DNA of 64,000 nucleotides, taken from positions 15,769 to 79,768 of the forward strand of contig JAEWQC010000079.1 in NCBI GenBank assembly GCA_023399355.1, written 5' to 3'. Under the pieces are notes generated by a model. That model worked only from the letters and a program-made list of their open reading frames with translations, did no database searches and was not told where the DNA came from. A program made the position numbers and the translations under genes. Positions 17,399 to 25,771 of this stretch are shown here, piece by piece; position 1 is the stretch's first letter, and every line of letters begins with the position of its first letter. Source of the DNA: Bacillota bacterium (GTDB lineage: Bacteria; Bacillota; Clostridia; Acetivibrionales; DTU013).

Positions 17399-17565
17399 AG
17401 ATAACAAAGCTGTCCGCGCAGGGGTGTACATGGTCTGAGTCCCTGATTTGGATCCTGAAATAATAGTCCCTGCAGTACACCACATTCCTTCACCGGGTGC
17501 GAGCGGCGCCAGGGAGAAAGGCTCTGCGGGTCCGGCTCAGGAACGTCGCGACAGCGGAACTCTAC
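17399..17565 (+). repeat. attC site 2
   Basis: R'' is AGATAAC at 17399-17405. R' is degenerate (ACTCTAC). The GCTGTCCGCG / CGCGACAGC L boxes are intact. The preceding hairpin TCCGGCC...GGCCGGA (17354-17382) is shared by many cassette ends. Confidence 0.85.
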
Positions 17566-17738
17566 GAAATGTAGTCCATCGACGTCACCCGGGCCTCCGG
17601 ACGTCGGGTGAAATAGTGGCAATCTGCGAAATGGTTAAAAACTGCGAACGAATATTTATTTATATTTTCAAAATATGACGCATAGTTGTCAAGTTTTGTA
17701 TAGTAGAATTATTGAAATTATACACTGGAGGTTTTTTG

Positions 17739-18254
17739 ATGATGAAAATTTCTTTTGAAGTGCAAAACTTTAAAGCAGTAAGAATTATCGGCAAAGAGGT
17801 TATTGTTGGAAAGAAAAATCCTGTTCCGGAATTATGGAAAAAGATGTTAAACGATGGTACGAATGAGTTTCTTCAAAGTATGCCTGAGCGAGTATCCACG
17901 ATTGGAGACACAATTGGCTGGATGGGTGAGTACAATTCACAGACAAAAGAGTTTACTTATATTGCAGGAATATTTGTCAAGCCAGATACTATTGTTCCAA
18001 ATGGATTTTCTCATCGTGACATTCCTAACTGTCTAATGGGTATTGGCTGGATACAAGGAAACACCTCTCATTTAGAAAAAGGGGCTCATATTAAAACAGA
18101 GAAAATAATGAGAGGAAACGGGTACGAGCCTGATTACTCAATCGTTGGGATTTCAATGGAATACTACTCATTCGATAAGTATGCAAATATCAAAGAAGAT
18201 GGCAATAACACCTTCACTTTTGGGTATTATTTGCCTTGTAAAAAAATTATTTAA
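17739..18254 (+). CDS. GyrI-like / AraC effector-binding domain protein cassette
   Basis: This 171-residue protein resembles the GyrI-like effector-binding superfamily: an N-terminal VQNFKAVRIIGKEV strand-helix, a central TYIAGIFVKPD and the ending KEDGNNTFTFGYYLPCKK. Single-domain members bind hydrophobic ligands; the Cass2 subfamily was first described from integron cassettes. GGAGG lies 7 bases before the ATG at 17739; the upstream TTG at 17712 precedes that site. It is a single-gene cassette followed by attC site 3. The ligand is unknown. There is no DNA-binding domain, so it is not by itself a regulator. Confidence 0.75.
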   Translation: MMKISFEVQNFKAVRIIGKEVIVGKKNPVPELWKKMLNDGTNEFLQSMPERVSTIGDTIGWMGEYNSQTKEFTYIAGIFVKPDTIVPNGFSHRDIPNCLMGIGWIQGNTSHLEKGAHIKTEKIMRGNGYEPDYSIVGISMEYYSFDKYANIKEDGNNTFTFGYYLPCKKII

Positions 18255-18380
18255 ACTTCAAATGAGCATAATGTGTAGTTGAGTTATTTCGTATTCTTTA
18301 AAATAGATTGAAAGAAGTACAAGAAAAAAAGGGAATCCGGCCTTGACTCCGCCGTGCGGCCGGAGGATGGACTACACATC

Positions 18381-18548
18381 GTAGAACAATGCTGTCGCGC
18401 AGGGGTGTACAAGGTTTGAGTCTCTGATTTGGTTCCTTACATAAAAGTCCTTGCAGTACACCGCATTCCTTCACCGGGTGTTAGCACCGCCAGGGAGAAG
18501 GACTCTGCGGGTCCGGCTCAGGAACGTCGCGACAGCGGAATGTTATAT
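18381..18548 (+). repeat. attC site 3
   Basis: R'' is GTAGAAC at 18381-18387 and R' is GTTATAT at 18542-18548. The L'' box GCTGTCGCG lacks the extrahelical base here. Confidence 0.85.
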
Positions 18549-18666
18549 AAAATACCGCCCACCTACGTCACCCTGGGCTCCGGCCGCCGGGTGAAAAATG
18601 GAACGCTCTGTGTTAATACAAATAGTATGCTACTACTGATAGAATTAAGGAAGGAGATGTTATTTT

Positions 18667-19257
18667 ATGAACTTAGCAAATAAAATTACTGTTGTTAGGC
18701 TTTTTCTTGTACCTGTCTTTATGTTGTTTGCAACTTTGCCTATTAGCATGCTGGATGTAGATAATCAGCATGTGAGTTTGTTTGGAACATATATTGCAAC
18801 TGCAATATTTCTGTTAGCAGCAGCCACAGACAAGCTTGATGGATATATCGCACGCAAATATAAACAAATAACCAAATTGGGTATATTCCTTGACCCGCTC
18901 GCAGATAAGTTACTTGTAACTGCTGCTTTAATTTGCCTTGTTCAAATGAAGAAAGTCGACATTTGGATAGCACTTGTGATAATAGGAAGGGAATTAGTTG
19001 TAACATTCTTTAGATTATCTGCTGTTCAAAAAGGAGTAGTTTTACCGGCTGATAGTGCTGGTAAAATAAAAATGGTGTTTCAAGTAGCAGCCATAACAAT
19101 CACTTTATTAAACAACTTCCCATTTTATCTCTTTTGTACTATTAGGGCAGATATCATTTTAATGTATATTGCAACTTTGATTACAGTTTATTCTGGAGCT
19201 AATTATATAATAAAGAATTTTAGTATATTTGATGAAAAAAAGGAAATCCGGCCTTGA
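18667..19257 (+). CDS. pgsA: CDP-alcohol phosphatidyltransferase (PgsA-like) cassette
   Basis: This 196-residue membrane enzyme has the complete CDP-alcohol phosphatidyltransferase motif, DKLDGYIAR then GIFLDPLAD (about residues 59-85: D-xx-DG-xx-AR-x8-G-xxx-D-xxx-D). PgsA makes phosphatidylglycerol phosphate from CDP-diacylglycerol and glycerol-3-phosphate. AAGGAGATG precedes the ATG. The last residues (KKEIRP) and the TGA stop are supplied by the conserved cassette-end sequence ATCCGGCCTTGA. It is notable as a lipid-synthesis enzyme carried as a cassette. A chromosomal pgsA elsewhere is expected but cannot be checked. Confidence 0.9.
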   Translation: MNLANKITVVRLFLVPVFMLFATLPISMLDVDNQHVSLFGTYIATAIFLLAAATDKLDGYIARKYKQITKLGIFLDPLADKLLVTAALICLVQMKKVDIWIALVIIGRELVVTFFRLSAVQKGVVLPADSAGKIKMVFQVAAITITLLNNFPFYLFCTIRADIILMYIATLITVYSGANYIIKNFSIFDEKKEIRP

Positions 19258-19291
19258 CTTCGCCGTGCGGCCGGAGGGTGGGCGGTACTTT

Positions 19292-19460
19292 ACATAACAA
19301 TGCTGTCAGCGTAAAAGTGTACATGGTGTGAGTCATGGATTTAGTTCCTGAAATAATAGTCCCTGCAGTACACCACATTCCTTCACCGGGTGTGAGTACC
19401 GCCAGGGAGAAGGGCTTCGTGGGTCCGGCTCAGGAACGTCGCGACAGCGGAACGTTATTT
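19292..19460 (+). repeat. attC site 4
   Basis: R'' is ACATAAC at 19292-19298 and R' is GTTATTT at 19454-19460. L'' GCTGTCAGCG has an extrahelical A against L' CGCGACAGC. Confidence 0.85.
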
Positions 19461-19586
19461 GCAATATGCCCGTCGGACGTCGCCCCGCACTCCGTGGTTG
19501 GGACGAAAAAGGTGCTCTGCGTGTATGTTCAGTAATAAGTATTTATAAATCATATAATTGGGAAGACAGAAAGGAGATTAATATAT

Positions 19587-20168
19587 ATGGGGTATTCTAT
19601 CTTTGAAGATACAATGGTCGATATGACCTGACTCGAAGTGCAGAAGAATGCACAGGATGGTGCTATAAAATTATTACCTATTGGAGTGATTGAAGCGCAT
19701 GGCCCGCATATGTGTTTGGGGGTTGATACGTATTTATCTTATACTCTATGTAGATTAATAAAGCATAAGCTCGAAGAAAAGGGCATTAAAGCACTAATAG
19801 CGCCACCATTTTACCGGGGTATTTGTAATATAATGAATGATAATTTTGGAAGTATTGGAATTTTTCCATCTGATTCAAGTGTTGTGTTTTTATCCCCGGT
19901 ATACTCCGAAGAACTCTTTCAAATACATAAGGACTTGTATATGTTTCTCTCAAATGAAAGGTATAGTTTTGATAAACATTATATGAAAGGTTCTTGGATA
20001 CCTCATTGTACTCCAGCATCAAGATTATTTCCGGATGAAGCGGAAAAAGCGTTGAACTATTTTATAAAGAATTTTAAAGACATGAATGCGACGGTTGATC
20101 GAATTGGTATTATTGAAGGAAATCCAGTAAATGAATTATCAGAGTATAAACTAAATAGTATTTTGTAA
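19587..20168 (+). pseudogene. creatininase-family gene with an in-frame TGA
   Basis: The gene starts at ATG 19587 with AAGGAGA upstream. Codon 15 is TGA (19629-19631), where a tryptophan codon TGG would fit (VDMT-W-LEV). The rest of the frame is intact for about 179 codons and includes IGVIEAHGPHMCLGVDT (E, H and D metal ligands), typical of the creatininase/creatinine amidohydrolase family. The family usually has about 240 residues, so the 3' end is also somewhat short. It is probably a recent nonsense mutation or sequencing error. Restart at an internal GTG is possible but lacks a ribosome site. Confidence 0.75.
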
Positions 20169-20213
20169 GGGCCGCCGTCCATGGCGGCTACGGCTTCGTG
20201 GGCAACCAACTTC

Positions 20214-20384
20214 ACCTAACAAAGCAGTCGGCGCAAGGGCACGGCAGATAAGAACAAAGGGGCTCCTCTACGATTCACCCTGCAGAGCGAGCAGTGCCAC
20301 ACCGATTCACCGGGTGCGAGCACCGCCAGGAAGAAGGGCTCTGCGGATCCAATTCAGGAACGTCGTGACAGCGGGACGTTATTT
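20214..20384 (+). repeat. attC site 5
   Basis: R'' is ACCTAAC at 20214-20220 and R' is GTTATTT at 20378-20384. The 5' half of the inner region differs from other copies (GGCACGGCAG...), while the 3' half keeps GGTGCGAGCACC. Confidence 0.8.
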
Positions 20385-20472
20385 ATAATATGGCACATGT
20401 ATGTCCGCGCTGCCCGTGGCACGGGTGTAGAATGCTTTTGAAGAAATAGGTTAAAAACATCCTAAAATGTGT

Positions 20473-20478
20473 TATACT
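20473..20478 (+). promoter_or_regulatory. -10 element for the toxin-antitoxin cassette
   Basis: TATACT at 20473-20478 with a weak -35 TTAAAA at 20451-20456 lies 20 bases before the antitoxin start. Toxin-antitoxin cassettes commonly carry their own promoter. Confidence 0.5.
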
Positions 20479-20497
20479 ATTGGTAGGAGGTGTTCAC

Positions 20498-20740
20498 ATG
20501 CTACTAAATACAAAGAAAATTGTTACAATAACAGATGCAAATCAGAACTTTTCAAAAATTGCTCGTATGGTTGACGAAGAAAAGTCAGTGGTTATTTTAA
20601 AAAATAATAAGCCCAAGTATATCATTATTGAATATGATGAGTTCTCAAAAGAAGCTAAAACAGATGAAGAAAGAATTGATGATATAGCCAATAGGGTGCT
20701 TGCAAATAATTTGCAAGCTTTCAAGGAGTTAGCTAAATGA
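20498..20740 (+). CDS. phd: Phd/YefM-type antitoxin
   Basis: This 80-residue antitoxin starts at ATG 20498 with AGGAGGTG 8 bases upstream. The N-terminal part (VTITDANQNFSKIARMVDEEKSVVILKNNKPKYIII) is the Phd/YefM DNA-binding fold; the C-terminal helix (DEERIDDIANRVLANNLQAFKELAK) would wrap the toxin. Its stop overlaps the toxin start by 4 bases (ATGA), the usual coupling. By analogy with known phd/doc operons it represses its own promoter, here probably the -10 at 20473. Confidence 0.9.
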   Translation: MLLNTKKIVTITDANQNFSKIARMVDEEKSVVILKNNKPKYIIIEYDEFSKEAKTDEERIDDIANRVLANNLQAFKELAK

Positions 20741-21114
20741 AGCATGTTTCAATTATCCAGGTGCTTCAACTGCATACAAAAATGATTCAAGCGACAGGAG
20801 GCGTAGATGGAATTCGAGACCAAACGTTGCTTGAATCGGCATTGTATAATGCTTTATCAACATTTGATGGGAAAGAGTTGTATCCCACAATTGAAGATAA
20901 GTGTGCCAATATATGTTTTTCTTTAGTTAAAAATCATCCTTTTATTGATGGCAATAAGCGAATAGGATTATTTATTATGCTTATTCTTTTGGAATATAAC
21001 AATGTAATTCTGCGATATGATCAAAATGAATTAGTAAACTTAGGACTCGGCATAGCTGATGGGAGTCTTAATCAAGAATATATAATGAATTGGATTAAAA
21101 AGCATAAAGTATAA
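20737..21114 (+). CDS. doc: Doc-type Fic toxin (death-on-curing)
   Basis: This 125-residue toxin contains the Fic motif HPFIDGNKRIG (about residues 66-76), the Doc-like variant of HxFx(D/E)GNxR. Doc kinases phosphorylate elongation factor Tu and stop translation. The N-terminal IIQVLQLHTKMIQATGGVDGIRDQTLLESAL segment is typical of the family. It is translationally coupled to the antitoxin. Such modules stabilise cassette arrays by killing cells that lose them. The downstream attC is truncated. Confidence 0.92.
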   Translation: MKHVSIIQVLQLHTKMIQATGGVDGIRDQTLLESALYNALSTFDGKELYPTIEDKCANICFSLVKNHPFIDGNKRIGLFIMLILLEYNNVILRYDQNELVNLGLGIADGSLNQEYIMNWIKKHKV

Positions 21115-21163
21115 GGGCGGATGTCCATGGCCGCTCTGAATATAGGGACATGTGCCATACTTT

Positions 21164-21205
21164 ACATAACAAAGCATCTGTGCAAGGGGTGCGTAAAGCA
21201 GGAGC
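21164..21205 (+). repeat. attC site 6, truncated
   Basis: R'' ACATAAC at 21164-21170 and AAAGC are present, then the element breaks off after about 30 bases (GCAAGGGGTGCG). There are no L' or R' boxes. Confidence 0.7.
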
Positions 21206-21260
21206 AGTGGCTATTTTCTCATTTTTGCTCGGGAATCAAGTTTATCACAAATATACATAC

Positions 21261-21437
21261 ATGAAAGTAATTGAGAGGTCAGGTAATATTAGTAGAGCTA
21301 TTGAATCTAGTAATCTTCCGCTAGGACTTGTTGTCGGTATTTTAGCACTTGTCTCTGGAGTAGTCTTATGGAAAATTATTTGTGAATTTATGTATATTAT
21401 TGTAAAGTATTATAAAGACCATTTAAATGGAGTATAA
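21261..21437 (+). CDS. fragmentary small membrane protein
   Basis: An in-frame ATG at 21261 gives 58 residues with one membrane helix (LPLGLVVGILALVSGVVLWKIICEFMYIIV). The open frame extends left to 21150 into the truncated attC, which suggests that the 5' end of an original gene was lost with the right half of attC site 6. There is no ribosome site before 21261. The family is not recognised. Confidence 0.4.
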   Translation: MKVIERSGNISRAIESSNLPLGLVVGILALVSGVVLWKIICEFMYIIVKYYKDHLNGV

Positions 21438-21493
21438 ACAAAAAGAAATCTGGCCTTGACTCCGCCGTGCGGCCGGAGGACAGGCCATACTGC

Positions 21494-21660
21494 ACATAAC
21501 AAAGCTGTCAGCGCAGGGGTGTACATGGTCTTAGTCCCTGTGGGTTCCTGAAATAATTGTCCCTGCAGCATGCCACACCGATTCGCTGGGTGCGAGCACC
21601 GCCAAGGAGAAGGGCTCCGCGGGTCGAACTCATCGGTGTCGCGAAGGCAGACCCTTATAT
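21494..21660 (+). repeat. attC site 7
   Basis: R'' is ACATAAC at 21494-21500. R' is degenerate (CTTATAT, 21654-21660) and L' is altered (CGCGAAGGCAG). Confidence 0.75.
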
Positions 21661-21777
21661 AAAATTGCGCGCAGGTACGCCGCCGCCCGGGCCTCCGGCC
21701 GATGGGCGAAAAAGTGACGCTCTGCGCAATAGTGAAAAATATATCTAAAAAATTTTTAGGAGGATTGGAGTATTTTC

Positions 21778-22113
21778 TTGAAAACAAATTATAAGAAGAT
21801 AGGACTGATAATAGTAATTCTCATTGTTGTTGTTACATCATTCCTTGTTGCTAACCGCTATTTTTATGGTAGCTTTAATGTATTCAGTAATCCAGTACGA
21901 ATAGTTTATAATGGAATGCATTATAACCATAGATCATTAAGAACATTGACCACAAAAGAAAAACCCATGATTGAGGCTTCAAGAATATTTGACATAATAA
22001 CAGGTAAGAGAATTTTCGTTATAAACAAAAATTTTATAGGACCTGGGAAAACTATATATTTATACCTTCAAGGAGATAATTATATTTCATATTCAAGTGG
22101 TGGTGGAGGTTGA
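21778..22113 (+). CDS. membrane-anchored small protein cassette
   Basis: This 111-residue protein starts at TTG 21778 with AGGAGGATTGG about 12 bases upstream. Residues 8-25 form a hydrophobic signal anchor, and the rest would be outside the membrane, ending in a serine/glycine tail SSGGGG. No family was recognised. The next attC follows after about 140 bases. Extracytoplasmic small proteins of unknown role are common in cassette arrays. Confidence 0.65.
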   Translation: MKTNYKKIGLIIVILIVVVTSFLVANRYFYGSFNVFSNPVRIVYNGMHYNHRSLRTLTTKEKPMIEASRIFDIITGKRIFVINKNFIGPGKTIYLYLQGDNYISYSSGGGG

Positions 22114-22256
22114 TGAGGTATATTTACAGTAGCTTATAAAATTGAGGAGAATATACGTTTTAATTAAATTTTCTTAGTTCAATCTTTATTTGATGGAACC
22201 AGGAAAAGGAATCCGGCCTTGACTCCGCCGTTCGGCTGGAGAGTGGGCGGTACTTT

Positions 22257-22428
22257 ACATAACAAAGCAGTCCGCGCAAGGATGCCAGGGGGAAAGTCAT
22301 CCGGTCTTATACCATTAACAGCAGAAGCGCGAGCAGGCACCACACCGATTCGCTGGGTGCGAGCACCACCAGGGAGAAGGGCTTCGAGGGTTCAGCTCAT
22401 CGCCGTCGCGACTGCAGAGACGTTATAT
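22257..22428 (+). repeat. attC site 8
   Basis: R'' is ACATAAC and R' is GTTATAT at 22422-22428. L'' GCAGTC(C)GCG and L' CGCGACTGC have both changed relative to the common form and still pair, a compensatory change. Confidence 0.85.
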
Positions 22429-22511
22429 GACATACCACGGATTATATGCATGCCATCCGTGGCGCGAGACGATTGTTCGTGTCGAACTAGAAAGCGAAAG
22501 GTTTTATATCA

Positions 22512-23036
22512 ATGACAAAATTCTATTTTGTTAGGCATGGGGAACCAAACTGGCCATTAAACGAAGGAATTGGTTTACGTGGGCATGGGAGAGATTTAGT
22601 TCCACTAACAGAGAATGGTATATTGCAAGCTAAAAAAGTATCAAAAGATGATCGAATAAAAAAATCTCAAATAATAGTGTCATCTCCTTATACGCGTGCT
22701 TTACAAACTGCTGCAATTATATCTAAAGAAACCGGTATAGATTTAGCTGTTGAAATGGATTTGCGCGAATGGCAGCCAGATCTGACATTCCAATATGACA
22801 CATTGTCAAAACTTAATGAATTGTGCCATGATTATGATTTGCATAAAGGAATATATCCAGAAAATGAGAAAAAACAATGGGAATCAATAGATAGTATGAA
22901 AAACAGAATGGAATCTGTAATAGAAAAATATTTGAATTATTCATATGTGACATTTGTTGCGCATGGAATGATATTCAGAACACAATACTATTCTGAAAAT
23001 ATGGGCTTTTGTGGTATTATTGAGTATGAAAGATAA
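22512..23036 (+). CDS. histidine phosphatase (phosphoglycerate-mutase-like) cassette
   Basis: This 174-residue protein of the histidine phosphatase superfamily has the RHG catalytic motif near the N-terminus (YFVRHGEPNW, nucleophile H9) and a second conserved histidine in FVAHGMIFR (about residue 152). SSPYTRALQTAA matches the motif around the conserved arginine. The physiological substrate cannot be told from the sequence. AAAGG lies about 10 bases before the ATG. It is a single-gene cassette between attC sites 8 and 9. Confidence 0.88.
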   Translation: MTKFYFVRHGEPNWPLNEGIGLRGHGRDLVPLTENGILQAKKVSKDDRIKKSQIIVSSPYTRALQTAAIISKETGIDLAVEMDLREWQPDLTFQYDTLSKLNELCHDYDLHKGIYPENEKKQWESIDSMKNRMESVIEKYLNYSYVTFVAHGMIFRTQYYSENMGFCGIIEYER

Positions 23037-23088
23037 TGCTTAGTGCCGCCATCCGTGACGACTCCGAGCAAGGGACCCGTGGTATGTC

Positions 23089-23257
23089 ACATAACAAAGC
23101 TATCCGCGCAAGGGCACACATGGTCTGAGTCCCTGATTTGGTTCCTGTACTAAAAGTCCTTGCAGTGTGCCACACCGATTCACCTGGTGCGAGCAGCTCC
23201 AGGGAGAAGGGCTTCGAGGGCCCAGCTCATCGGTGTCGCGATAGCAGAGCGTTATAT
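23089..23257 (+). repeat. attC site 9
   Basis: R'' is ACATAAC and R' is GTTATAT at 23251-23257. L'' GCTATC(C)GCG and L' CGCGATAGC covary relative to the consensus. Confidence 0.87.
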
Positions 23258-23327
23258 CACATATCATGCAAGTTGGCGCGACGTCGTGTCGCGGTTTGAA
23301 ATACAAATTTTATAGGGGGAATGCGAT

Positions 23328-23789
23328 TTGGAAGATATGAAAAATCAAAAAGATAAATTAAACGAGATGATTAAAGAGCTAGGCGAATCAATAGATTCAA
23401 ATATAGCAAAGAAAATTAATTTTCAACAACTTGATCGTATAAGTAGAAGACTTTTAAAATATTATGATGAATGTGAGGAGTGTAAAGAATATACGGACTT
23501 GATCATCAAGTATATTGAGGTAAAGAAATTCATTGATCTTGATATAAAAGAATTACAAAGTTTCAATCGCGACATAAAAGCTATTATTTCACATATGCAA
23601 AAAAAGCATAAATTAACTATAGATGGATACTACATGAGTATTTGCATGTCAATCGGATTAGCAATCGGTGCCGGGCTAGGTAGTGCGTTAAAGAATATTG
23701 CATTAGGAATATCATTAGGGATGCTTGTCGGTGTTGTTGTTGGCGTAGTAGTGGATGCTGATTACAAGAAAAAAGGATTGACATTATAG
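23328..23789 (+). CDS. helical protein with C-terminal glycine-zipper membrane region
   Basis: This 153-residue protein starts at TTG 23328 with GGGGGA 7 bases upstream. The first 90 residues are highly charged and probably coiled coil. Residues about 100-143 hold glycine-rich hydrophobic helices (LAIGAGLGSALKNIALGISLG and MLVGVVVGVVV). The family was not named. It shares a cassette with the ferredoxin/flavodoxin gene 23 bases downstream, which makes this the array's second two-gene cassette after the toxin-antitoxin pair. Confidence 0.7.
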   Translation: MEDMKNQKDKLNEMIKELGESIDSNIAKKINFQQLDRISRRLLKYYDECEECKEYTDLIIKYIEVKKFIDLDIKELQSFNRDIKAIISHMQKKHKLTIDGYYMSICMSIGLAIGAGLGSALKNIALGISLGMLVGVVVGVVVDADYKKKGLTL

Positions 23790-23812
23790 ATTGTTATGAG
23801 GAGGATACTTAT

Positions 23813-24592
23813 TTGACAACAAACATATTTTATTTTTCTGGAACAGGTAACTCACTTAAAGTTGCTATAGATATAGCAGAAGAATTAGGCAATACGGGTA
23901 TTATTCCAATTCCTACAATACTGAAAAAAGAAATTGATTTATCTTGTGATTGCATAGGAATAGTATTTCCTGTTTATATGTGGGGAGCTCCTTATATTGT
24001 TAAAGATTTTATAACGAAAATCAGTACCGAAAAATATGTCTTTGCAGTTGTAACTTATGGCGTAGTATCCGGAGGTACATTACTTCAAGTGAAAAAATTA
24101 CTAAAAAAACAGAACACAAAACTTTGCGCAGGTTTTAAAATCAATATGCCTGATAATGCAATAATGCTATATGATGCATTTCCTTTAGAAAAACAAAATA
24201 GAATGTTTCATAATGAAAGAGAAAAAATCAAGAGAATATCCTGTGTCATCAAGGAAAGGGAAATAGGTCATATTGAAAGAGACTTCTTTCTTATAAATTG
24301 GTTTACAACAGGTTTTTTGCATAAAATCTTTTCAAAAAGAATACCCGGTTCTGATAAATCATTTTGGACAGATGAGAAATGTAACCGTTGTAATACATGT
24401 AGTAAAATCTGTCCTCTTAGTAATATTATAATGGTAAATGGACATCCTGAATGGCTACATAAATGCCAATTATGTATGTGTTGTATACAATGGTGTCCCA
24501 AAGAGGCTATTCAATATAAAGACAAGAGCATTCACCGTAAACGAAACAGAAATCCTTATGTTAAGATTACAGACTTTATTTTTAAACCATAA
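23813..24592 (+). CDS. EFR1-type flavodoxin/ferredoxin fusion protein
   Basis: This 259-residue protein has an N-terminal flavodoxin-like domain (FSGTGNS at residues 8-14, the FMN phosphate loop) and a C-terminal pair of [4Fe-4S] motifs, CNRCNTCSKICP and CQLCMCCIQWCP. This is the EFR1 family layout, expected to move electrons between FMN and iron-sulfur centres in anaerobes. GAGGAGG precedes the TTG start. The partner is unknown. An oxygen-sensitive electron carrier as a cassette supports an anaerobic gene pool. Confidence 0.88.
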   Translation: MTTNIFYFSGTGNSLKVAIDIAEELGNTGIIPIPTILKKEIDLSCDCIGIVFPVYMWGAPYIVKDFITKISTEKYVFAVVTYGVVSGGTLLQVKKLLKKQNTKLCAGFKINMPDNAIMLYDAFPLEKQNRMFHNEREKIKRISCVIKEREIGHIERDFFLINWFTTGFLHKIFSKRIPGSDKSFWTDEKCNRCNTCSKICPLSNIIMVNGHPEWLHKCQLCMCCIQWCPKEAIQYKDKSIHRKRNRNPYVKITDFIFKP

Positions 24593-24614
24593 GAGCAAGA
24601 AGGCATACGACTTT

Positions 24615-24785
24615 ACATAACAAAGCTGTCACGCAAGGGTGTTCAAGGTTTGAGTCCCGGATTTGGTTCCTGCCATAATAGTCCCTGCAGTACACCGAAT
24701 TCCTTCACCGGGTGCGAGCACCGCCAAGGAGAAGGGCTAGCGCGGGTCACAGTTCATCGGCGTCGCCACTGCTGAGACGTTATAT
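24615..24785 (+). repeat. attC site 10
   Basis: R'' is ACATAAC and R' is GTTATAT at 24779-24785. Three short direct repeats, AAGTACGAAAAGACAAT-like, follow at about 24841-24886 in the next cassette leader. Confidence 0.83.
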
Positions 24786-24985
24786 GACATCAACCGTGGG
24801 ATGTACCGTGCCGTCCGTGGCGCAGGGACGAAAAGAAAATAAGTACGAAAAGACAATAAGTACGAAAAGACAATAAGTACGAACTAGAAATTATTTATGT
24901 AATCTATGGTAAATGAACATGACATACTGATGTCATGTTTGATGTGGAATAATGAGACCAATCACAAATAGGAGGCGAAATAATA

Positions 24986-25393
24986 ATGAATGGTATGAAT
25001 GTTAATGTTGGGGTATGTTTGTTTGTTGAAGACATCGAAAAAATGGTTCTGTTTTATAGAGATATCATGGAATTCGAGACCGATTGGGACGGTGGATTAT
25101 TTGCTGAGTTTAAAACAAAAAGTGGTCCATTATCATTTTTCATGTATGACCGAAAAAATTTCGCGAGTGCCGTAGGTGAGTCGTATTATCCTCCGAAAGG
25201 TATTAACTTGACAATGGAAATAGGTATTTGGCTAACTAGATTTTCAGATGTTGACAGAGAATATGAGCGCTTAACGGCACTTGGAATAAAGTCATTTATG
25301 GGAAAACCTGAAACCTTTCCATTTGGTATAAGAAACTTTTATATTGCAGACCCTGAAGGCAATCTACTTGAGATTGGAAGTAGCGGAAAATAA
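24986..25393 (+). CDS. VOC (glyoxalase/bleomycin-resistance) family cassette
   Basis: This 135-residue protein has the vicinal oxygen chelate fold, with LFVEDIEKMVLFYRDIM at the N-terminus and FYIADPEGNLLEIGS at the C-terminus, the last glutamate being the usual metal ligand. Members act as metalloenzymes or as drug-binding resistance proteins; the exact role is not readable. AGGAGG lies 10 bases before the ATG. VOC proteins are frequent in integron cassettes. Confidence 0.88.
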   Translation: MNGMNVNVGVCLFVEDIEKMVLFYRDIMEFETDWDGGLFAEFKTKSGPLSFFMYDRKNFASAVGESYYPPKGINLTMEIGIWLTRFSDVDREYERLTALGIKSFMGKPETFPFGIRNFYIADPEGNLLEIGSSGK

Positions 25394-25473
25394 GAATAGA
25401 TTCAAGACTCAGGCAATATAAAATTGCTATGCTTGATTGTGTAGTTAAGATGAGTCCACCGCGCAGCGGTTTA

Positions 25474-25643
25474 GTACAACAAGGCTGTCAGTGTAAAGGT
25501 GTACATGGTCTGAGTCCCTGATTTGCTTCCTGAAATAACAGTTCCTACAGTACACCCCATTCCTTCACCGGGTGCGAGTACCGCCAGGGAAAAGGGCTTC
25601 GAGGGTCCAGCTCATTGGCGTCGCGCCTGCTGAGACGTTACAT
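25474..25643 (+). repeat. attC site 11
   Basis: R'' is GTACAAC at 25474-25480 and R' is GTTACAT at 25637-25643. L'' is GGCTGTCAGTG and L' is CGCGCCTGC, which pair less well. Confidence 0.8.
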
Positions 25644-25771
25644 GAAATAATGGGCAGGGTGCCTCGCCGTCCTGGCTCGGGCTTGTTAGTTTGTCGACTT
25701 ATTGGAAGTATTGTATGTTTGTTACAATTATATTTGTAAATACTGACAAAATACCTAAGGGAGGTATAAGT

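Noticed and set aside
22219..22515. 98-residue plus-strand ORF over attC site 8
   Set aside because: It reads through the repeat element itself, and its basic, Arg/Ala-rich composition is shared by ORFs in the same position of other attC copies. There is no ribosome site.
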